Shown here one piece after another: positions 43,865 through 53,463 of a stretch of DNA of 64,000 bases. Position 1 is the stretch's first letter. Every line of letters starts with the position of its first letter. Below the pieces are notes generated by a model, which saw only the letters and a list, made by a program, of their open reading frames with translations, searched no databases and was not told where the DNA came from. The translations under genes and the position numbers were made by a program. This DNA is from Haemonchus contortus. Its lineage: Eukaryota; Nematoda; Chromadorea; Rhabditida; Trichostrongylidae. Location: positions 32,836,331-32,900,330 of the forward strand of contig LS997567.1 in NCBI GenBank assembly GCA_000469685.2, written 5' to 3'.

Positions 43865-44234
43865 CGTTGTAAGTCACAGCAGTTTCCTACCTACTGGGTA
43901 AGTCAGCTATACCCTTCTCCGAGAACTGGAGGGATTGAGGTTCAATGAAATAGCTGACCTTCTTTTAACATCTTTGTAATTCCGTATCCGTATGTAATAC
44001 CGTATCCGACCGGAAATCGATGCAAAGGAGGAGATGCGTGACCTCGTGAGACTGATTGAATGATAACTCTCCGTCGCCCAGGAGAAGAGCGGTCTCACTT
44101 TTCTTTCAAGTTCTCCACCAATAGGTCCACTCCCCTCTTCTCCAACATTTCCGGTTGGTTCGATAGGGTCTGATGTGTACTATGTAGTAACTGATTGTTG
44201 ACTGATCGTTTGCAACTATGTATTGTAAAGTTGA

Positions 44235-44269
44235 GGTCTGAAGAAGCCATTATATGCCGAAAGCCAACC
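44235..44269 (+). ncRNA. Degenerate hammerhead-like motif, second type (right arm)
   Basis: Plus strand: GGU, CUGAAGA, A, GCCAU-UAU-AUGCC (one C-C mismatch), GAAA, GCCA, ACC, then AAUAAAG. The layout parallels the CUGACGA motifs (stem II between CUGANGA and GAAA, GGU/ACC as helix I), but helix III is not ACGU. It is in inverted orientation upstream of the Penelope-like coding region. It could be its 5' inverted pLTR or the tail of another copy. Confidence 0.4.
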
Positions 44270-44289
44270 AATAAAGTGGGGTATCAAGA

Positions 44290-44686
44290 GCTTCGAAAGT
44301 TCACATAAAAAATCCTTGTAATTGGTGAATTCCTTCTCAGCTGAGAGGACCTTAAGTGGAAGATAAGTGAAATTCAGATGGTGCAGTGGCAGGGTAATAT
44401 GGAGGGTGGGGAACAGTATCTCAGCCTAGCTCCTTCAATTTTTCACGGGTCTTTTCAACTACATGGGGCCTAGCATTGTTGTGAAGTAGATGAAGATGAA
44501 CGGACTCTCATTTATTCCGTATTTATCAGCTGCAGGTTGCAAGCTTCTGGAGCTGATTTTCGAAAAGTTCGAAGGTGCTCGTGCGGATTTGGCATGGTGA
44601 TTGAAGTTAGCGAAGGCAACTTTGCTATACATATATTGTGAAGACGCTTCAACAAAGCTATTTACAACTGCCACGTGGCAGATCAT
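44290..44686 (-). pseudogene. mariner transposase fragment, right arm copy
   Basis: Mirror of 39739-40135. Minus strand: LHLLHNNARPHVVEKTREKL (about 44430-44490, second catalytic Asp reads Asn in HNNARPH), then HPPYYPATAPSEFHL near 44370-44410. Stops interrupt it. Confidence 0.7.
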
Positions 44687-44747
44687 GTGTTCCGAACGAG
44701 AAATTCGAAACTTTCGGAAAAATAGCTCAAGTCTTCCTCTTGAAATA

Positions 44748-46130
44748 TACAGTAGTGGCTTAAATTTATGAACAAACGCTCTCCTGAGAATTTTTTCCCG
44801 CAGAATTGCTGTCAGTCATGATACAGGTATGTCGTTTACAATTCAGAAACTTTTCTTACGAATGGATTCATAAAGCGTTTTCTACAGATAATAAAACTCG
44901 TGAAAAAAAATGAAAGTCACCTCCTCTGGCTTCTTAGGCCTTTAGGACACGGTACAAAAGTTTGCGTCTTTCGCCAAAGTTTTTCAGTTTTACTGCATTG
45001 TATTGTATTCAGCATATGGCTAAGACGTTTGGAGCACAGACCATGTCAGCTGATGTTTGCAATGCCATTTTACGAGGAATCGAACAAGTAATGAAACAAG
45101 CCAAACTAGCAAACCTTTTCACGTTGCCAGAAAGTGGTTGCACTCTCCTGAAGAAAATCTTACCAAGCGGAATGATTGCAGCAGCGCCGTTGCCAGGAAG
45201 AAGTTGGATGACCTCACGAGTTGCCTATAGAAACATACTACGATTGAGTCGTGGTAATCACAGGCTCACTTCCACCGACATCCAAAGGGATTGGCCGTTG
45301 GCAGTGAACAGATCCCGTCAACAAGAACTAAACGGGGACCAGCCGGATCTTTCTAAAGGCGTCCTGCGAGGAACCGTTCATTTCGGGGAGGAATCGTAAA
45401 GCTCGTGTAAGCGGGCGCAGGAGCATATCGGTTGGATTTGCCAGCAATGGAATAACGTTATAGTTTCTGACTAGTCTAAGTTCAACCTGATGGGAAGCGA
45501 CGAGATCGAGCATATCAGACGACCAGTTGGCAGAAGATCCGATCCTTCTTCTTAACTCCCCACCGTGAAGCATGGTGGAGGGAACGTGATGATTTGAGGG
45601 TGCTTCAGTGGTCACGGAATTGGATCTGTTCGCCGCATTTACGGAGTTTTGGATAGGCATAGATATGAAGGCATATTAGAAACAACTATTCGTCCACTTG
45701 CGCTCAAATCGATTGGCGAAGGATTCATTTTCAAACAAGCCCCAAGCGCGCATCCGGCCTCATTCGCGACTGATCATAGAGGCACTATGTGAAAGTTCTT
45801 GAGTGGCCAAGTCAGCTCCGGAATCTAACCGAAGAATTTGAATATTTATGGAACGAACTGGAGTGCCGCATGAAAGGCAAAAGAACAAGGAATTTAGCCG
45901 AAGAATTTGCTCAGCTTGATGAAGCCTGGAAAACGATCGTTCAGTCCTACCTTAACACTGTTAGATTCAATGCCACAAAGATGTCAGGTTGTTATCGATG
46001 CTACGGGGTTTAGAACAAAGTACTAGTTCTGCTCATTTGTTATTTCTGAGTTACATTGGTTTTCGAAGGTTGCTATGGCTATTCTGTTTGAATAAACTGA
46101 TTACATAGGTTTTTTCCTTAGTTCGATTAA
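44748..46130 (+). mobile_element. Tc1-like transposon, right arm copy
   Basis: Starts at TACAGTAGTGGCT (44748), a Tc1-type terminus. The transposase is in several frames. N-terminal HTH region at 44962-45399: QVMKQAKLANLFTLPESGC, then SRVAYRNILRLSRGNHRLTS (second HTH) and DIQRDWPLAVNRSRQ. The middle is degraded, with GSVRRIYGVLDRHRYEG-like and FKQ..PKHASGLI-like readings. The C-terminus is KVLEWPSQLRNLTEEFEYLW with the final Glu, then RNLAEEFAQLDEAWKTIVQS (45789-46013). Cut-and-paste transposase family; inactive because of frame breaks. The 3' terminal repeat was not found. Confidence 0.8.
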
Positions 46131-46434
46131 TTAAAAATCGGCAAACTCTTCGGTCTTGGTTAGAGGTTATTGCCACATTTTTTAGAGAGTGAGAGCACAA
46201 AGGAAGTAACTGGTGCAATCTAGGGAATGATCAAGTTATTTACCGAAGAGAAATCCCGAAAAAACTGTTTATTCATAAAATCCCGGTCACTACATATATC
46301 CTACTATGTATAATTCGCTAAGTGTGTCTGTTGGTTTGTCAGTGTGTTTGTGTGTAAGTGTCGGTATGTGTGTTTGACCAGAAGTTCATAACTCCTGCTC
46401 ACGTGGACCTAGAACGATGAAATCTGGTAGGAGT

Positions 46435-46995
46435 ACAGACGGCAGGATGGTAACGCTGACAATGTATGATGGGAGGTAATAGCAATTAGAAAAGAATTAG
46501 AATAAAGAGCTTAGGAAGCGAGAGCCGCAGGATCCATTACCTCCGTGTTAACGGTGGAGCCTTGGCACTTTAGTAAGTGATATGGAATAAGAAGGGACCG
46601 TAGATGTTTCGTGATAACTATTGATAGCAACTGTTCGAGACTGATAACGAGCCATAGAAGACGAGAGCCATTAGGACTACAACGTTTTTCATATTAACAG
46701 TAGAGCACTTTGGCAGGCGATGTGGGATGTAAATGAATCAGAGGTGGTGACAAGGACTGATAACATGTGGACAAGGGCTTATGAGGCCCATAGAAGGCTA
46801 GAGTCACTAGTTTTGTATGTAGTCCCCTTCGTGTCAACAGTGGAATGTTGGCAGTTCAATTAGGTGATGTAGGATGGTACGTAGTGCAGGTACTCTGTGA
46901 TAACAACTAAGAGTTGATAAGTGGTCCTAAAGAGCAAGAGCCACTTACCAATTAGATCTTAATGGCGTTGAAATTCACAAGCATTGACTCTCTGG
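46435..46995 (-). repeat. ~142-bp diverged tandem repeat in right arm
   Basis: Mirror of 37430-37990 with the same units in reverse order. No coding content. Confidence 0.6.
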
Positions 46996-47596
46996 AATGT
47001 TGCATTCAGTAAGGCGGGGTGGTAGAGTAGGGTGACAAAAGTGAGTGGTAAGGGCAGTGGTAGGGACCCATCAGCCACACTACGATAAGCAGACGAGAAC
47101 TTCATTCATTTCTTGCTATTAGATTACGACCGCTACCCGGCAAGGTTTTTGATCTAATAAGGGAACTTCTTCGTTCGTTATCATTTGCCACATAACTTAA
47201 CCGATCGGCAGTAATCTGAAACTCTCAACTAATAACGTCTCCGTAAACGAAAAGCTCCATTGATAACGGCATATGATGATTGTGTTATAATCACCCACAA
47301 CATTTTTAAGTACCGCCCAAGGCTTTGGTTGCTTAGCAGTTGAATTTTCAATGGTTGTTTAAATTTTCAGAAAAAGAGCAAAAGGTCGGGATCTCGACTA
47401 ATAAAGGCAAGCACCTACTCACACTAAATACCATTTGCACTGCCCTGCTGGTCCTCTGCCAAACTTCATGTATGGAAAAAAGTGTTTCAGAGAAGGAATC
47501 GAGAGTTAAACGACTACTACAACTTTTTCAAAGAAGGAGCGAAGCCCGGCGAACCGACTGTTATCATAATTACTATAAAGCGCTTAGTAAGTCGTC

Positions 47597-47820
47597 TATC
47601 TGTATGTCTGTCACGAAATTCATTAGCTCCTTTAGATTTGCCTGCAGAGACCTAGTCAAGCGTGGGATGGGTGGGCCATGCCCCGAGAAGTATAAAGCAC
47701 ACATCAGCTTGGCGGAACCCCGCCCACAATGGGCGTGGCGTGCATCGAAATGAGCTGTACTGAGCACCATGCTTTCAAATTCAGTCACAAGACGGCTTCA
47801 AAAGTGGAGTTTAAAGGTGG
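47597..47820. repeat. 224-bp segment unique to the right arm
   Basis: The left arm has only 4 bp (ACGG, 36825-36828) here. The segment carries a CCCGCCCACAATGGGCGTGGC inverted motif typical of the GC-rich repeats of this window. Whether it was inserted on the right or deleted on the left cannot be told without an outgroup. Confidence 0.7.
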
Positions 47821-48059
47821 CTAGAGGTGTGCGTTGGTTAGTTAGATCGAACTGAGGAGACCCACCCCCGATGGGCGGGGCCTTTTCCAAAAATGCAACG
47901 CTTTATGAAAACATTTATAACTCGGTTTGGAGAAAGCCAACAGAGCAGGAAAAAGTTGATATGGGAGAAGCATTGTCGAAGGACTTTTTCCACCAGTTCG
48001 TAGAAAACTTTTTATGTTAGTTTTACCGCTTTAGCGCTTATATAACTATACAAACCAAA

Positions 48060-48640
48060 CCAAATACGAAACTTCTAATTTTATTCGAACGTTCGGGAAA
48101 TTGGAAACAACATATAACATATCATATTCAAAATGTCCGCGTTTTGCTTGAATGCAAGCATTCAACCTCTCCCGAAAGTTTTGGGCATGCACGCAACCAA
48201 TTCCGGCGAGATTACGTCCCACGGTCTCACTACAACTTTTCCAGACAGCTCAAAGACCTGCATTCGGAAACGCAAGCATTTTGCTCCATTATCGACAGTT
48301 AAGCAAAATTTAAAGGAATGAGATTGGGGAGTTTGAAGGCCAAACGTTTGTACCAAAAGACGGGAGCTTGGCTTCGCACCATTTCAGTGTCTTCTCCGCG
48401 TTGTTGGCTGATGACTAATTTTGCGGGGAGATCCAGTTAACGTTCTTCGCGTTTTTCTTGGCCTATGAAATCATCGCGGTTTCCAAAATCTGCTTCCGGT
48501 AGATTTCGGCATTTATTTTTACTCCTTTTTCTCTGAAGGCGAGCAAGGCCCGATGTTCCAGCTCACACCAAAACCGAGTGTGAATAATTAGGTTTTCGAC
48601 CGGCACGCTTGATGTGGTTATCCTTTATATGTAAACGTTT
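48060..48640 (-). pseudogene. mariner transposase relic (C-terminal half)
   Basis: Minus-strand blocks: VKINAEIYRKQILETAM at about 48510-48560; WCEAKLPSFGT near 48370; LIPLNFALWSIM-like (SPDLNPLDFxxW region) near 48310; then WDVISPELVACMPKTFGRG at 48165-48225. The end corresponds to the LNACIxxxGGHFE-like mariner C-terminus (48125-48165). Stops and frameshifts throughout. Confidence 0.65.
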
Positions 48641-49089
48641 CGTCGACAATATTGGATAGGAAAGTCAACATAGATTTTGACTAGCACGAAGAATATAAAG
48701 GAACTGCAATAAAATGAGCATTTGTTCACAGGGAATGATCCACTTTCAGCCGCGTGCATGCTTGCGCTACAGCGGCACGAGCAATAAAAGAGTCAGTAAC
48801 AGTTGGAGAGTAGTAAAATAAGGGATCGCAGATATGTATGAAATGTAGAAGGTAGAATCACAGAAACTTCACCAATAGTACGTTAGTACGACCCCACAAT
48901 GACTGTGCAATCGTGAAAACGTGAGCAGCGAAAACGATCAAAGCACCACTAGCATTGGGCACCTGGCGATCATAAGAAATATAGAATAGTGGCAATACGG
49001 AATGGATGCGGAGAATACAGATCTATAATGGCTCATTGATAAGGACTTCACACAAGTGAAGGATACTTGGTTGCAGTGGCCCAGTGGCC
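48641..49089. other. No gene recognised
   Basis: Anonymous spacer. Confidence 0.4.
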
Positions 49090-49097
49090 ATTCGGAG

Positions 49098-49131
49098 GGG
49101 GGGGGGGGGGAGGGGGGAAGGGGAGTGTTCT
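49098..49131 (+). repeat. Poly(G)-rich tract
   Basis: Runs of 14, 6, 4 and 3-4 G residues separated by single A or AA; capable in principle of G-quadruplex formation. Confidence 0.85.
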
Positions 49132-49267
49132 CGAATGCTGACCTCAAATCTGCTACAATTTTGGAAATAAGGTTACAATTCTTATCCCTGTGTTATACTG
49201 CTGTGCCGAACAGATAAGCGAACCGAGCAGCTACTACGCTGCGCAACGCTGGCGCAGTACGCTGCGA

Positions 49268-49327
49268 AATGGCGCAGTTGGCAGGGCGGTGGATTTGTAA
49301 GCATGACATGGAGGTTTGAGCCCTTGA
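49268..49327 (+). ncRNA. tRNA-like sequence (SINE-type), left
   Basis: TGGCGCAGTTGGCAGGGCGG (A box/D arm), then GGAGGTTTGAGCCC (B box/T arm) with normal internal spacing. No matching acceptor stem, so it is a pol III promoter-like relic rather than a working tRNA. Confidence 0.6.
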
Positions 49328-50037
49328 TGCATGCACTCATTTCTTACTCAAGAAATGTCTCTTAAAAGCTCACGAAACAATGTTACACCTAATGTCCACT
49401 AGCTATGGAGCTTCTCTGCACTTGAGAAAATTTGGAAAGTATCTCAAGAAAAATGCTCGTGTCTTTCAACGGCCGAATAAGGATGCCGCCCAATTCGAGC
49501 ATGGAAGTTTGCGAACGCTTGGCTCAAATTGGGTTTCGCAAGCTTGATGGTGATATCGTTCATTGGATATCACTAGCAAAATATTCTGCTCGAAGGCGTC
49601 ACCCTATCTGATAAAGGATTCTGGTTTTTGTGACAATCGTAAACACCACTCAGGGGTACGGAAGGTAATCAAGAGGTTCACGATTATATCGAGTGCGAGG
49701 AAGACGAGTTCGCGAGAGAGATCACGACATCCGCATCTGGTCACGTGATGATAACAAAGACGACAGACACATCATATCCTGAGAGGAAATCCTCTCCCTC
49801 AAGGATATTGAGCCTTGAAAGAGAAATGTTCCCTCCGACATTGTGATTTCACCTACGAGCTACAGTTTTATGGTGCAGGTAATGGAGTCCACAGCCTTCT
49901 ACAGTACAGCCCGAGTGCACAGTTGACTGGGCACGAAAGAAATTAATCTTACTAAAGGCAGACAGTACTAAAGGCGTATGCTTCGTAAGGTGTAGGAGGT
50001 ATTTTGCGAAAAAGCAAAATGAGCACATGCAACAAGG

Positions 50038-50096
50038 GTTCGAATCACCACGTTGTGCTCACAAATTCACCGCCCTACCAACTGCGCCACCGTTGT
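50038..50096 (-). ncRNA. tRNA-like sequence (SINE-type), right
   Basis: Minus strand: GGTGGCGCAGTTGGTAGGGC, then GTGATTCGAACCC, a near-perfect A box and B box. It is better preserved than its left partner. A GTG/CAC anticodon stem is possible. The acceptor stem is not closed. Confidence 0.65.
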
Positions 50097-50230
50097 ACAG
50101 CAACGAGTGCTCCGTTCGTTTATCTGTTCGACATAGTACTATAACAAAGGGGAAAATGGTTCCGTAACATTGCTTTCAAAAACGTTTGCAGATTTGGAAC
50201 GTGGAATGTGTACCAGCATTTGATCAATGC

Positions 50231-51359
50231 GACAAGTATCCTTCCCTTGCGAGACTAGGTGAAAGTTCAGTAGAGGTGCCCTTGTTTCGACGAACCCGGG
50301 GGTCGCGAGAACAACACATCTCAAAAGTTAGTGATAGATTCTACAAATTCAATTTTCTAAACACCATGCCCCAATATTAGTAGCGGACACCACGATTTTT
50401 CCCTAATCATGAGCCAAGTTGGTGGCGGCATGATTGACAGCTTTGTAGGGCTAGCACGCAATTGTAGCCATAAACTTGCTCCGATTTTTGAAAGTTCAAA
50501 CAAGCAATCCATCATTATTTGGATAAACCCTACATTTTCGAGGGACTGTAAAACACAAAATCATTGATCTAGCATCTTCTTAACAATAAAAAATGAGAGG
50601 TAAATAGAATATGCAGCCTACCCTTTCACTACTCAGCGGTCTGAGAGTAGCAGTAGCATGGACTGCTGCACGATCACCGCTAGCAGCGCATAATAATGTA
50701 CTCTTGGGAAGTTTGGGCGTGGTTGCCATTATACTTTCTTGCTTTTCCTGTAAATATCTGAATCACCAACCAGTGACCATTTCAGTTTAGGCTCTTCCAA
50801 TTCAGTGATCACGTTATGCTGCTTCTTTTATCTTCTTCTCATGAGCCTTGGTTCAATAAACTCAAAAATTTAGCTCGGAGTGTATATATGAACGCGTTAA
50901 TAATGGTAAATATTCACAATAATCCATGCCACACATATTGGAATTTCGCACAATCAGACCCAGTAGGAGAGAAAAGTACGACTGAAGAAGAATTTGGCCA
51001 GAGACTTTTGAGCGCTACTGTAGTTTATGAGGCTTAGTCCAGTAGCTGTGCGTACTGCAAGAGACCTTGTGCAACTATTGATTAGTTGCACAAGGTTTCT
51101 TGAATATGCACTGTTACTGAAGTGAGACTCAATATCTTTCCGATGATGAAGGCTCATTCAATGCCACCTGCGGGCTGCATGTAAGAGAACGAAAGGTGTG
51201 AAGAAATTCATCTGATTCTATGATTGACCGTACAGAAGTCAATAAAACATACAGAGAAGCAGAATCAATCAAAGACAGAGCCGAAAGAAGTAGAAAGGTC
51301 AGTGTTTTCTGAGGTATCATTATATACCTGTTGCCCCTTGATCATCGACTTCCTCGAGT
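50231..51359. other. No gene recognised
   Basis: Anonymous. A short inverted repeat, GAAACCTTGTGCAACTA-like, occurs at 51060-51101 (AAGAGACCTTGTGCAACT / AGTTGCACAAGGTTTCTT), a hairpin with a ~6-base loop. Confidence 0.45.
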
Positions 51360-51730
51360 GGGCGCCAATAACGTCCATTCGTCCCTGTCACGAGCCAGAG
51401 TGATCCGGTGTATCGTCCTCGCCTCAGGGACACGTGGCTCAGCACTCCTTTGATTCAGAGTTTTCGCGAAGAAGTCTGACTATCTCGTTAGCGGCCGTCC
51501 TGGTGTCCGCTTCACGTCCCGAGGGATGCAGTCAATAACCGTTCTGGTCCAATGGTCATCTTTATATCGCATAAAGTGCCCAACCCACCTGATCTTCGAC
51601 TTCTTGGCGTAATCAACGGCATTCTCGACCTTCGTTCAATGACGGAGCTCCGCACTCCAGATTCTCTTGTGCACTCGCGTGTATAGGGAAATTCCGAGCA
51701 TCGTCCTTCCCAAAGGGCGTTGAGTAACGA
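51360..51730 (-). mobile_element. RTE LINE 3' fragment
   Basis: Aligns with the 3' end of the 25.6-28.6 kb element (GCGGCCGTCCTGG, CACGTCCCGAGG, TCTGG CCA/ACT-ATCTCG). On the minus strand it reads HFMRYKDDHWTRTVIDCIPR and then RDVKRTPGRPLT, the conserved RTE C-terminus, with few stops. It is a short, typical 5'-truncated insertion. Confidence 0.75.
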
Positions 51731-52379
51731 GTATTACCGAGCGGTCAGCATAACATCTTTGTTTTGTAGAATTTTTGAGAGCATGAACAAAGAACACATT
51801 CTCGTGTATGTTGCGTCTAACAGAATAATACCACGTGTATGTAATACAACATGGTTTTAAAAGACGGCTACGCACGCTATTGCGTGCGCTGGGAGCTCTG
51901 GCCACAAGGGATGGAGCCATATGAGCTTCTGTCTTTCACTATAGACCTTTGTCATGTGAGCCTCTTTCCTAACACACCGGCCATCATTATTTTTGGGATG
52001 TGAAATGGGGCTGTACTGTCTGTGGCCATGAAGAGTACTCCGATGTATCCAAATCAAATACCTCTGCAGTCTATGTAGTCGAAGAAACTGTGTAGTTTGG
52101 GCTGTATGTGGCCATGAGCACTAACTTTGAATGGAAAGCCCTTTGGATGGTTTTAGGAATTTACACATCTCTACAGGGCATGCACCTGTGCTGCCGGGGT
52201 CATTGTAGACTTTATTTCATGAGGTCTGAAGTTAATGTAGTGCATTTGCTCTTGTGTAGAAGGGACTACTGTGTGTGGAACCATGGATACTAACTTTTAA
52301 AAAATTTTTTTAATTTTTCGAAAGAGTTTAGTGGTATCCCCTAGTTGAACACCTATATGCTCAGGGCTAGTGTGAAGAC
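51731..52379. repeat. Dispersed repeat pieces, otherwise anonymous
   Basis: 51885-51960 (GCTCTGGCCA... GGAG.CA.ATGAGCT... TAGACCTTT) resembles 35785-35850. GTACTGTCTGTGGCCATGA and GGGCTGTATGTGGCCATGAG (52013, 52098) suggest a diverged ~85-bp direct repeat. No gene. Confidence 0.45.
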
Positions 52380-53463
52380 AGATGTATAAATTTTTGATTT
52401 CAGCCCCGCCCCCCTCCTTACAAACCCCACGCACTTCAGACTTCAAACCAAATTACTTTTTTCACCTCCAGACACCCTTTTCCCGCGTTACAAAACGCAT
52501 CTGAAGAGACTAAATAATTTTGATGTAATCCCCACCCAATCCAGTGCCAACTCCGCCCACATCTGGGATTCGATCACATTTGTTCTACTACATCTTACCA
52601 CTTTTTTCCTCCATCCCAGATGTTTCTGATTCTGGACCCAAGCCTCGCCCCCTCTAGTGCCAACTACGCCCACTTCACGATGGGACCGAATTTGTTCTTT
52701 TACACTTTAACACCTTTTTACCGCATCTCAAAGTTATAATTTTTGCCCAAGCGCCGCCCACTTTAGTGCCAAACTCGCCCGCTTCTGGGATTTGACCACA
52801 TTTGTTCTTTTACACCTTAATACCTCTTTGCCGCATCCCAGAACGTTTCTGAATAGAGCTATAAATTTTTGATCCAAGCCCCGCACACTTTAGTGCTAAG
52901 CCCGCCCACTTCTGGAATTTGACCACATTTTTTCTTTTACATCTTAACGCCTTTTTGCCGCATCCCAGAATTTTTCTAATTTTTGATCTAAGCATCGCCC
53001 ACTTTAGTGCCAACTCCGCCCACTTCTGGGATTTGACCAAATTTGTTCTTTTACACCTCAACACCTTTTTGAGGCATCCCAGAACATTTCTGAGTAGAGT
53101 TATAATTTTTATCTAAGCCCCGCCCACTTTAGTGCCAACTCCGCCCACTTCTGGGATTTGACCGAAATTGTTCTTTTACACCTCAACACCTTTTTGAGGC
53201 ATCCCAGAACGTTTCTGAGTAGAGTTATAATTTTCTCTAAGCCCCGCCCACTTTAGTGCTAAGCCCGCCCACTTCTGGAATTTGACCACATTTTTTCTTT
53301 TACATCTTAACGCCTTTTTGAGGCATCCCAGAACGTTTCTGAGTAGAGTTGTAATTTTTATCTAAGCCCCGCCCACTTTAGTGCCAAACCCGCCCACTTC
53401 TGGGTTTAAACCAAATTTCTTTAACACCTTTCTATGGCATCTCAGAATTATAATTTTGCCTAA
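52380..53463 (+). repeat. ~124-bp GC-rich tandem array, left part
   Basis: Units begin AAGCCCCGCCCACTTTAGTG and contain CCGCCCACTTCTGG, TTTGTTCTTTTACA and AGAACGTTTCTGAGTAGAGTTATAA. Clear starts at 53115, 53239 and 53364 give periods of 124 and 125 bp. The left-most units (52380-52700) are most diverged. The array continues after an inserted element at 55420. Confidence 0.9.

Larger units (their letters stand above)
42541..43870 (-). mobile_element. Penelope-like element, right arm copy
   Basis: 5'-truncated Penelope-like element on the minus strand: RT C-terminal part, zinc linker, GIY-YIG endonuclease, 3' UTR, hammerhead-like motif and 3' end (ATATACCACGATCGACTTTC, also at 20726 of the other copy). 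About 85% of the 3' end can be aligned by eye with 20725-20862. The 5' part of the RT is not visible. Confidence 0.85.
42528..47982 (-). repeat. Right arm of the large palindrome
   Basis: Reverse complement of 36663-41564, but 553 bp longer. The excess is fully explained by three segments: 42528-42707, 43708-43859 and about 47597-47820. The outer limit is GCATTGTCGAAGG (ends 47982), matching CCTTCGACAATGC at 36663. It holds the more complete Penelope-like copy. Confidence 0.95.
49145..50230. mobile_element. Foldback-like element with tRNA-like sequences in both inverted ends
   Basis: About 49145-49345 and 50010-50190 are diverged reverse complements: CAAATCTGC... GTTAC... GTGTTATAC/TTTGTTATAG... 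CGAACAGATAA(G/A)CGAAC, then the tRNA-like core. Both tRNA-like cores face inward. The 660-bp middle has no recognised gene. Exact termini and target duplication could not be fixed. Confidence 0.6.

Noticed and set aside
36663..47982. Treating the palindrome arms as an integron, phage or inverted gene cassette
   Set aside because: All coding content in the arms is eukaryotic transposon sequence. No integrase/att layout or phage genes are present.
48938..49147. Minus-strand proline-rich ORF
   Set aside because: Its proline run is the translation of the poly(G) tract; no other support.
49268..50096. Functional tRNA genes
   Set aside because: A and B boxes are good, but no paired acceptor stem or clear anticodon arm could be built; SINE-type relics are more likely.
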